DNA of 7,096 nt. Origin: Planctomycetota bacterium. Lineage in GTDB: Bacteria > Planctomycetota > Phycisphaerae > Phycisphaerales > SM1A02. Under the pieces are notes generated by a model. The model was not told where the DNA came from and did not search any database. It worked only from the letters and a program-made list of their open reading frames with translations. Below are positions 1 through 5,213 of the stretch, in pieces. The position numbers were made by a program, and so were the translations under genes. Numbering within the stretch: the stretch's first letter is position 1; every line of letters begins with the position of its first letter. The DNA is taken from contig RFQW01000083.1 of assembly GCA_009924765.1 (NCBI GenBank), positions 1 to 7,096 of the forward strand. Reading direction: 5' to 3'.

Positions 1-4
1 CTGC

Positions 5-1276
5 ATGTCCGTCGCCATCATCGGAGCCGGTCTGGCTGGTCTGGTCGCCGCCCGCGCGTTGCACAAGGCGGGCGTGCCCTTCACGCTGTTCGAGGCCAGC
101 GATCGCGTGGGCGGTCGCGTGGCAACGGATGAAGTGGAAGGCTTCCGCATCGACCGCGGATTTCAGGTGCACCTGCCCGCATATCCCGAGACGGGCGAGT
201 GGATCGAACTGCAGAAGTTGAACCTGTGCGCGCTGCCGCGCCAGGCGCAGGTGTGGACCGGTCGACACTTCGTGCATGTGGGCCATCCGCTCGAGGTGCC
301 GCTTGCGCCGCTCAACGCGTTGCTCGGCGGCGTGGCTGGCCTTGGTGCGCTGCGTTTCATGCTGAAGCGGCTGGTGCCCGCCATGCTGCACCCCACGCCC
401 ACCGAACCTTGTCTGCGTGGCGAGAGCGCGCTGCACATGCTGCAGCGCGAGGGCGCGGGGCGGCGCTTCATCGATCGCTTCATGCGTCCGTTCTTCGGCG
501 GCGTGTTCCTGGATCGCTCGCTCGGTTTCGACGCAGGCGCGATGGAATTCCTGTTCATCATGTTCGCGCGATCGGGTGCGGCCATTCCCGCGCAGGGCAT
601 GGGCGCGCTGCCCGCGCTGCTGGCCGAGCCGCTGCCGCCATCCAGCGTGCGACTGCGCACGCCGGTGTCCGCCATCGCGCGCGAAGGCGATGACTGGACG
701 CTTCGAACCGCCGATGGCGTCGCGCACGCACGCAGCGTGATCGTGGCCGTGGACGGCGACGCCGCACGCATGTTCGTGCCTGATCTTCCGCAGCGAGCCT
801 GGCGCAGCACGGTGCAGATCGCCTTCGATGCGCCTGCCGCCACGCTGCCGCCTTCGCTGCACACCGCCACCCTGCATCTCGATGGCGATGGCAGTGGGCC
901 CATCAACCATCTCGTCAACCTGTCCGCAGCGGGCTGTGCCTGCGCACCGGCCGGTCGCGCGCTCATCAGCGCCAGTGTGGTGGATCAGCCGCTTGCCCCG
1001 GTTGGTGCCGCCGGCATGGAGCGCCTCGCGCGCGCGCAGTTGCAGCGCTGGTTCGGCGACGCGTGTCGATCGTGGCGCGTGCTGCGCGTGCAGGAGATCC
1101 GCCATGCGTTGCCCAGCCAGCACCCATCCGATCTGCACGCGCGCATCGCGTGCGATCGTGGTGATGGCCTGCTGCTCGCGGGCGACTCCGTGACGGAAGG
1201 TTCGATCGACGGCGCGATGCGATCAGGCCGGACCGCGGCTGACGGCGCCCTGCGCTGGCTGCGCAGCGGGCGCTGA
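5..1276 (+). CDS. FAD-dependent oxidoreductase, amine oxidase/phytoene desaturase-like
   Basis: A 423-residue flavoprotein. The N-terminus is a dinucleotide-binding Rossmann fold: GxGxxG at residues 7-12, an acidic E30 at the end of the second strand (the usual FAD ribose contact), then GGR at 36-38 and the DRGFQV segment at 50-55. The C-terminus has the second FAD-contacting motif, LLLAGDS followed by a Gly-rich helix start (about 388-412). This pattern belongs to the flavin amine oxidase / protoporphyrinogen oxidase / carotenoid desaturase superfamily. The DRGFQV-x-x-x-AYPE stretch is typical of a widespread uncharacterised subgroup, so the substrate cannot be named. No signal peptide is seen, so it is probably cytoplasmic or membrane-associated. 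The ATG at 5 fits because the Rossmann strand starts two residues later, but the ribosome binding site lies off the window. No carotenoid or haem gene is adjacent. Its last 54 bases overlap the convergent lipoprotein gene. Family assignment is firm; function is open. Confidence 0.9.
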   Translation: MSVAIIGAGLAGLVAARALHKAGVPFTLFEASDRVGGRVATDEVEGFRIDRGFQVHLPAYPETGEWIELQKLNLCALPRQAQVWTGRHFVHVGHPLEVPLAPLNALLGGVAGLGALRFMLKRLVPAMLHPTPTEPCLRGESALHMLQREGAGRRFIDRFMRPFFGGVFLDRSLGFDAGAMEFLFIMFARSGAAIPAQGMGALPALLAEPLPPSSVRLRTPVSAIAREGDDWTLRTADGVAHARSVIVAVDGDAARMFVPDLPQRAWRSTVQIAFDAPAATLPPSLHTATLHLDGDGSGPINHLVNLSAAGCACAPAGRALISASVVDQPLAPVGAAGMERLARAQLQRWFGDACRSWRVLRVQEIRHALPSQHPSDLHARIACDRGDGLLLAGDSVTEGSIDGAMRSGRTAADGALRWLRSGR

Positions 1277-1717
1277 GGCGGCGATCCTGCTCACCGTCAC
1301 GGTCGCGCGGCTCATGGCCGGCTCGATCGTGCTCACGGTGAAGTCCACCTCGGCCTGCCGATCGTCCTTGCGGAAGATCAGGTTGCCATTGCGTGGGTGC
1401 ACCGATGACTGCCAGGCCGTCCAGCCGCGCGAGGTGTAGCGTTCGCTCACTTCCTTCGCGAAGGCGTCGGTCTCCTCGATGCTGCCGCGGTAGGTGAAGC
1501 ACCCGCCCACCAGCGTGTCGCCGTCGTGATCGATGCCGGTCGAGTGCCGGCTCTCCATCTCCGGGGGGGCGCCCACATCGCTCTCCAGAATCGTGTCGGG
1601 GTCGCCGCCCGACAGCTTCTTGCTGATGCGGTCCAGCTTCATCAGCATGCAGCCGGGCTGGCCGATCAGGGCCACCACCAGCAGCAGGGGCAGGAAACAT
1701 GCAGCCATGCGGCTCAT
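1223..1717 (-). CDS. small probable lipoprotein of unknown function
   Basis: A 164-residue protein. The frame stays open upstream to 2191, but that extension runs antisense to murJ. The ATG at 1717 gives a clean export signal: MSR-M, a hydrophobic stretch (about residues 5-19), then Gln-Pro-Gly-Cys with Cys23 as the candidate lipidated residue. The lipobox is not canonical, with Gln and Pro at -3 and -2, so lipidation is an inference; a simple signal peptide or a membrane anchor are alternatives. An internal ATG at 1708 would shorten it by three residues. The mature part is soluble and charged, with a small alpha/beta-looking core (FTYRGS, TSRGWTAWQ, NLIFRKDDRQAEVDFTV) and an Ala/Pro-rich end. 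I recognise no family. It is divergent from murJ (39 bp apart) and overlaps the oxidoreductase gene tail to tail. No strong Shine-Dalgarno is visible before either ATG. Confidence 0.75.
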   Translation of the reverse strand: MSRMAACFLPLLLVVALIGQPGCMLMKLDRISKKLSGGDPDTILESDVGAPPEMESRHSTGIDHDGDTLVGGCFTYRGSIEETDAFAKEVSERYTSRGWTAWQSSVHPRNGNLIFRKDDRQAEVDFTVSTIEPAMSRATVTVSRIAASAPAAQPAQGAVSRGPA

Positions 1718-1756
1718 GAGGCCGATGCTACAAGCCCCTCCGGCAAAGGAAATCGC
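1718..1756. promoter_or_regulatory. short divergent intergenic region (lipoprotein gene / murJ)
   Basis: Only 39 bases separate the start codons of the leftward lipoprotein gene and rightward murJ. Reading rightward, TGCTACAAG at 1726-1734 resembles an extended -10 (TG, one base, TACAAG), which would start murJ transcription near 1741. No convincing -35 lies 17 bases upstream. The promoter call is weak. The compactness itself is certain: at least one of the two promoters must overlap the other transcript's 5' end. Confidence 0.25.
1745..1750 (+). promoter_or_regulatory. ribosome binding site of murJ
   Basis: AAAGGA lies six bases before the ATG at 1757. It decides the murJ start: the reading frame is open further upstream to 1526, but that part runs antisense to the lipoprotein gene and has no comparable site. 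Confidence 0.7.
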
Positions 1757-3355
1757 ATGGCCTTCGAGAAGCACGCCCGAACAGTCAGCCTGCTCACGCT
1801 GGTGAGCCGCATGTCCGGCCTTGCACGCGATGCGGTGCAGAGTCGCGTGTTCGGCGCGGGCCCGGTCATGGACGCCTTCGCGCTGGCTTTCCAGATCCCG
1901 AACCTGTTCCGGCGCCTGTTCGGCGAGGGCGCACTCACCGCCAGCTTCCTGCCGGTGTACACCCGTCTTGAGCGCGACGACCCCGATGCCGCGCGGCGCT
2001 TCGCGGGCACCACCATCGCGTTGCTCGTCATCGTGCTCTCGGCGCTGACCGTGATCGGCGAACTGGTGCTGGCCGGGCTGCCGGTGAGCAACGCCGATCA
2101 GTCGCTCACCATCCGTCTCACCGCCACCATGCTTCCGTACATGCCCATGGTGTGCGTGGTGGCGCTGCTCGGCACCATCCTCGGCGTGCATGGGCGCTTC
2201 GGCCCCGCGTCGGCCAGTCCGGTGCTGCTGAACGCGGCCATCATCGTTGGTGCAGGGCTTGCATGGTGGATTCCAGGCGAGGCGTCGCCGGAACTCAGCC
2301 GCGCGCGCATCGGTTGGGTGGCCATGGCCGTGATGGTGGCGGGCCTTGCGCAGCTTGGATGGATGATGTGGTCGATGCGCGGCCAGCGCATCCGCCCCAT
2401 GCTGGACGTGCGCGGCAGTCGCGCACCGCTGCTTGAAACCGTGCGCGCGGCGCTTCCCATGATGCTGGGCCTTGGCGTGTTCCAGCTGAACGTGCTCATG
2501 GACAGCCTGATCGCCAGCTATCCCACCTCGATCGGACCCACGATCATGGGCGTGCCGTTTCCGCTGCCGCAGGGTTCGAACGCCACCGTCAACTGGGCCA
2601 CGCGCCTGTACGAATTTCCGCTGGGCGTCTTCGGCATCTCCGTGGCCACCGTGATCTTTCCGCTGCTGTCACGGCAGTCCAACGACATGCACCAGTTCAT
2701 GCACACGCTTCGGCGCGGCATTCGCCTGGTGGTGTTCATCGGCGTTCCCGCCAGCGCGGGCCTGCTGCTGGTGGCGAAGCCGATGACCGCCACGGTGTTC
2801 CAGGGTGGTCGATGCGGTCCCGAAGAAGTGCAGCGCATCGCCACGGTGATGATGGCCTTCGCGCCGGCGGTGGTGGCCTACAGCGCCATGCAGCTGCTCA
2901 CGCGCGCCTTCTATGCGCTGGGTGACCAGCGCACGCCCACGCGCCTCAGCATGGCGATGGTGGCGCTGAATCTGCTGCTCAACGTGTCGCTCATCTGGAC
3001 GCCGCTGGGCCTGTCCGGCCTCGCGTGGAGCACCACCATCTGCTCGTTCATCCAGTGGGCGCTGCTTGGTCGCATGCTTTCGCGACGCGTGGGCCGCCTG
3101 ATGGATGATCTTGTCTGGAAGAGCGTGGGCAAGACCCTGTTCGCCACCGCGGTCATGTCACTTGCAACCTGGGGCGTTGGACAGGTGCTGCCCTTTGGCG
3201 CAGACTGGTGGGGCATGTGCGCCCGACTTGCGTGCCTTGCTGCCACGGGCGCACTGGTGATGCTGGTGGTGGCCCACCGTCTGCACATGCCCGAGTGGCG
3301 CTGGTCGTTGGGCATGGCCGACCCCGAAGGCCGCACGATCGAGCCAGAGGCCTGA
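1757..3355 (+). CDS. murJ: MurJ lipid II flippase
   Basis: A 532-residue polytopic inner-membrane protein of the MurJ (formerly MviN) family in the MOP exporter superfamily. It flips undecaprenyl-pyrophosphoryl-MurNAc-pentapeptide-GlcNAc to the outer leaflet for peptidoglycan synthesis. The N-terminus is diagnostic: SRMSGLARD puts Arg18 and Arg24 at the same positions as the essential arginines of the E. coli protein. Asp39 and Arg52 (in PNLFRRLFGEGALTASF) also match. The cavity Arg/Glu pair of TM8 appears as Arg283 and Glu286 in ATRLYEFPLGV, about 13 positions later than in E. coli because the preceding loop (about 252-278) is longer. Repeated hydrophobic segments across the length fit the usual 14 helices, and the length is normal for the family. 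The start is set by AAAGGA six bases upstream. It is divergent from the lipoprotein gene and convergent with mqnE. A + strand terminator lies about 107 bases after the stop. Confidence 0.97.
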   Translation: MAFEKHARTVSLLTLVSRMSGLARDAVQSRVFGAGPVMDAFALAFQIPNLFRRLFGEGALTASFLPVYTRLERDDPDAARRFAGTTIALLVIVLSALTVIGELVLAGLPVSNADQSLTIRLTATMLPYMPMVCVVALLGTILGVHGRFGPASASPVLLNAAIIVGAGLAWWIPGEASPELSRARIGWVAMAVMVAGLAQLGWMMWSMRGQRIRPMLDVRGSRAPLLETVRAALPMMLGLGVFQLNVLMDSLIASYPTSIGPTIMGVPFPLPQGSNATVNWATRLYEFPLGVFGISVATVIFPLLSRQSNDMHQFMHTLRRGIRLVVFIGVPASAGLLLVAKPMTATVFQGGRCGPEEVQRIATVMMAFAPAVVAYSAMQLLTRAFYALGDQRTPTRLSMAMVALNLLLNVSLIWTPLGLSGLAWSTTICSFIQWALLGRMLSRRVGRLMDDLVWKSVGKTLFATAVMSLATWGVGQVLPFGADWWGMCARLACLAATGALVMLVVAHRLHMPEWRWSLGMADPEGRTIEPEA

Positions 3356-3398
3356 GCCGGCGGAAATTTTCACGCGACGTTTCACACGGCTACCACCC

Positions 3399-3488
3399 GC
3401 CCCGTATTCGGGGCAGCAGGGTGGCCGAGTCGTCTGGTTCACGCCCACACAGCAACCCTGCCGGCCGCGTCCAGCGTCGGACGCGGCC
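3399..3488 (+). ncRNA. candidate structured RNA or murJ 3' UTR element, three adjacent helices
   Basis: Three helices follow one another with single-base linkers: GCCCCG/CGGGGC (3399-3404/3409-3414), base 3415, GCAGGGT/ACCCTGC (3416-3422/3455-3461, 32-base loop), base 3462, then the terminator stem 3463-3488. Such packing before an intrinsic terminator is the layout of many small RNAs or processed 3' UTRs. No clear promoter is visible; TTTTCA at 3367 and TACCAC at 3391 are only a loose match. It could equally be an ordinary 3' UTR. Confidence 0.25.
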
Positions 3489-3495
3489 CTTTCTT
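3463..3495 (+). terminator. intrinsic terminator, rightward (murJ side)
   Basis: A perfect 10-bp inverted repeat, GGCCGCGTCC (3463-3472) and GGACGCGGCC (3479-3488), with a six-base loop, is followed on the + strand by CTTTCTT. The minus strand has no T tract after the stem, so the signal is directional. It would end murJ transcription about 110 bases after its stop codon, or end a small RNA encoded just upstream. Confidence 0.7.
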
Positions 3496-3558
3496 CGCCG
3501 TCTCCGCGGCACCGACTGGCTTCATGCCGGTCGGTGCTGTTCATTCGTGCTCGCCGCG

Positions 3559-4851
3559 TCAGTTCGCCAGCTGCCACGTGGCGCCGTCGCGCTGCACGCG
3601 GCGGTACAGCGTGTCGCGTTCCACCGGCGTGAAGCCCGCGTCGCGGATGGCCTTGGTCAGGTCGCGCACGCTGGTCTCCTGATGGTTGCCTTCGCCCACG
3701 GCCTTGGTGATGTCGTACCACACCACGGTGCCATCCACGTCGTCGGCACCGGCGCCAAGCATCAGTTCGGTCATCGGCAGCGTCTGCATGATCCAGAACG
3801 CCTTCGTGTGCGGGAAGTTGTCCAGCATCAGGCGCGCGATCGCGAGCGTGCGCAGGTTCTCGAGGCCCGTCGGCGCGGGCAACCGTTCCAGCTCGCTCTC
3901 GTTCGGGTAGAAGGGCAGCGGAATGATGGTCTGGAAGTAGCCGGTGGTCAGGCCGTCCTGTCCCGGCATGGGCAGCCGGTTCCTGGGATACGCGCTGGCC
4001 GGGCCCGTGAGCACCACGCCGCCGTCGGCGTCCGCGCGAATGCCCTGCGCAGTGGCCCAGGCGCGCAGCGTGTGGTCCTGTTGCTCGCGCAGCAGGCGCA
4101 TGTGACGCACACGCTCGGGGCGCCGTTCCACATGGCCGTACAGCATGGTGGCATTGGAATTCAGGCCCAATTCGTGCGCCGCGCGATGCACATCCAGCCA
4201 GTGATCGCCGCGGATCTTGCCCTTGAAGGCCTCGTCGTGCACGCGATCGTCGAACACCTCGGCGCCGCCGCCCGGCAGGCTTCCAAGGCCCGCATCGCGC
4301 AGGTCGCGCAGCACGGCCTTCATGCCCTCGTAGCCCTCGCTGCCGCGCTTGCTGATGCGCTGCAGGTGCACCAGCTCCACCGCCGTGAACGCCTTGATGT
4401 GGATCTGCGGAACCGCGGCCTTCATGGCGCGCAGCGTGTCCGTGTACCACTGGAACGGCAGCCACGGATGCAGGCCGCCCACCATGTGGATCTCGGTGGC
4501 GCCCGCCGCGGCCGCGCCCTGCACGTCGCGCACGATGTCTTCGGTGCTCTTCTCGTAGGCGCCGTCCTGATCCTTCTTGCGATGGAAGGCGCAGAACTTG
4601 CAGCTGAGCGCGCAGATGTTGGTGTAGTTGATGTGGCGATTCACGTTGTAGAACGCCACATCGCCGTGCAGGCGTCGACGCACCAGGTCCGCCATCGCCA
4701 GCACGCGATGCACGTCGCGCGTCTCGTACAGCGCCAGGCCGTCTTCCTCGGTCAGTCGCACGCCATCGCGAACCTTGCGCTCGATCGCATCAAGGCGAGG
4801 GTCGTGGCCCGGGGGCAGGGAAACCGTCGGTTCTTCGGCAAGCACTGGCAT
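3559..4851 (-). CDS. mqnE: aminofutalosine synthase MqnE (radical SAM)
   Basis: A 430-residue radical SAM enzyme. MqnE joins 3-[(1-carboxyvinyl)oxy]benzoate to the adenosyl radical from SAM, giving 6-amino-6-deoxyfutalosine in the futalosine route to menaquinone. The [4Fe-4S] ligands are Cys80, Cys84 and Cys87 (CxxxCxxC in NYTNICALSCKFCAF). Signatures separating MqnE from its relative MqnC are visible: HIKAFTAVE (151-159), SLPGGGAEVF (191-200) and SNATMLYGH (232-240). The end also matches the family, with ARLMLDNFPHTKAFW (339-353) and DDVDGTV (370-376). Odd: about 40 extra residues (262-304) lie between REQQD and FQTIIPLPF, where other MqnE proteins have a short DETGGF-type link. The start at 4851 is a choice: it has only GCGGA directly before it. 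In-frame ATGs at 4893 and 4971 are possible, but the added residues (Gly/Pro/Arg-rich) do not look conserved. No other mqn gene is in the window. Confidence 0.93.
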   Translation of the reverse strand: MPVLAEEPTVSLPPGHDPRLDAIERKVRDGVRLTEEDGLALYETRDVHRVLAMADLVRRRLHGDVAFYNVNRHINYTNICALSCKFCAFHRKKDQDGAYEKSTEDIVRDVQGAAAAGATEIHMVGGLHPWLPFQWYTDTLRAMKAAVPQIHIKAFTAVELVHLQRISKRGSEGYEGMKAVLRDLRDAGLGSLPGGGAEVFDDRVHDEAFKGKIRGDHWLDVHRAAHELGLNSNATMLYGHVERRPERVRHMRLLREQQDHTLRAWATAQGIRADADGGVVLTGPASAYPRNRLPMPGQDGLTTGYFQTIIPLPFYPNESELERLPAPTGLENLRTLAIARLMLDNFPHTKAFWIMQTLPMTELMLGAGADDVDGTVVWYDITKAVGEGNHQETSVRDLTKAIRDAGFTPVERDTLYRRVQRDGATWQLAN

Positions 4852-4993
4852 TCCGCGATGGTAGGGGGGCTTTCCACCACCGTCGACGGCCATGCCGAAA
4901 TCCGCCCACCCCCGTGCGGGCCCGCGGTTTCCCGCAAAATCTCGCGGTCGGCACACACAGGGGGTGTTCATCTCGTATCTGGTGTCGGAAAGG

Positions 4994-5082
4994 GAATCCC
5001 CACACGGACGCGAGGCGCGGCGTGTGAGCCCGGACCAAGGCAGCCCTGAGGGGGGCATGCCTCGGAAAGCGCGAAGGGATTC
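4994..5082 (-). ncRNA. candidate three-way-junction RNA in the mqnE leader
   Basis: Read on the minus strand, a closing stem GAATCCC/GGGATTC (5082-5076 with 5000-4994, 7 bp) encloses two hairpins. The first pairs CCGAGGCA (5065-5058) with TGCCTTGG (5042-5035), 8 bp including one G-U that would be C-A on the + strand. A further GCCC/GGGC (5056-5053/5046-5043) sits above a one-base bulge, with loop CCCTCA. The second pairs CACACG/CGTGTG (5026-5021/5006-5001) plus inner CGCG/CGCG and abuts the closing stem directly. The shape recalls a riboswitch or other cis-regulatory RNA, but it matches no class I know (checked by eye against the TPP, SAM-I, SAH, cobalamin and glycine cores). High GC makes chance stems common, so this is a hypothesis. 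Confidence 0.25.
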
Positions 5083-5097
5083 ATCGGAAACACGCAC

Positions 5098-5119
5098 GAG
5101 CCACAGGAGGGTGTGGCTC
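5098..5119 (-). other. perfect 8-bp hairpin
   Basis: GAGCCACA (5098-5105) and TGTGGCTC (5112-5119) pair perfectly around a six-base loop. It lies between the M16 terminator and the possible junction in the mqnE leader, 15 bases from the latter. No T tract follows on either strand, so it is not an intrinsic terminator. It may be part of the leader structure or the remains of a processing site. Confidence 0.4.
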
Positions 5120-5136
5120 ACGCGAACTGGAAGTGG

Positions 5137-5178
5137 AAAAGAGAAACGGCGGCCTGAGGGGGCCGCCGTCTCTCTTTT
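5137..5178 (-). terminator. bidirectional intrinsic terminator after the M16 gene
   Basis: A 9-bp GC-rich stem, ACGGCGGCC (5146-5154) with GGCCGCCGT (5161-5169) and loop TGAGGG, continues past one mismatch (5145/5170) into an 8-bp A/G with T/C stem (5137-5144 with 5171-5178). On the minus strand the core stem is followed by TTTCTCTTTTCC, and on the + strand by CTCTCTTTTTG, so it can act both ways. It starts 35 bases after the M16 stop codon and should end the leftward M16 operon. Confidence 0.85.
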
Positions 5179-5213
5179 TGAAGTGCGTTGAAGATGAAAC
5201 GCGTTGAACGCGC

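Larger units (their letters stand above)
3356..3558. other. intergenic region between convergent murJ and mqnE
   Basis: These 203 bases hold no credible gene but are dense in inverted repeats. They are a 6-bp hairpin with a TATT loop (3399-3414), a 7-bp stem 3416-3422/3455-3461, a 10-bp terminator stem (3463-3488), and a 12-bp hairpin with one G-T pair (3509-3520/3526-3537, loop TTCAT). The last lies just beyond the mqnE stop but is not followed by a T tract on the minus strand, so it is at best a poor intrinsic terminator for mqnE. Confidence 0.6.
4852..5136 (-). promoter_or_regulatory. mqnE upstream region (probable leader and promoter)
   Basis: These 285 bases between the M16 terminator and mqnE must contain the mqnE promoter if the terminator works. 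I see no confident -35/-10 pair. Reading leftward they hold a perfect hairpin (5119-5098), a possible three-way junction (5082-4994), and near the gene a small hairpin GCGG-GAAA-CCGC (4935-4924) with a GNRA-type loop that three G-U pairs could extend on the minus strand. Open frames on both strands here are GC-driven and resemble no protein I know. Confidence 0.4.

Noticed and set aside
163..966. Minus-strand open frame opposite the oxidoreductase
   Set aside because: The Arg/Ser/Pro-rich translation has no recognisable features, while the opposite strand encodes a well-formed FAD protein.
3416..3461. tRNA-like segment: 7-bp acceptor-like stem, GGTGGCCGAGT and GGTTCACGCCC strings
   Set aside because: At 46 bases it is too short, lacks an anticodon arm, and the would-be T stem has a mismatch and is not next to the acceptor strand. 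The likeness to tRNA-Ser is limited to short strings.
4852..4971. N-terminal extension of mqnE to ATG 4893 or 4971
   Set aside because: The added residues are Gly/Pro/Arg-rich and do not resemble the start of known MqnE proteins. Neither upstream ATG has a clearly better ribosome binding site, though the start remains uncertain.
3208..5049. Long + strand open frame (613 codons) opposite mqnE
   Set aside because: It runs across the murJ end, the terminator-bearing spacer and the antisense of mqnE, with compositionally biased sequence and no motif; it is a GC-driven shadow.
5035..5065. Likeness to an S-adenosylhomocysteine riboswitch (CCGAGG start of a helix)
   Set aside because: Only the first six bases match; the GCGCUGC core and the matching downstream half of that riboswitch are absent.
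4892..5191. 99-codon + strand open frame in the mqnE upstream region
   Set aside because: It runs through the bidirectional terminator, has a biased Arg/Ser/Gly composition and no good ribosome binding site.
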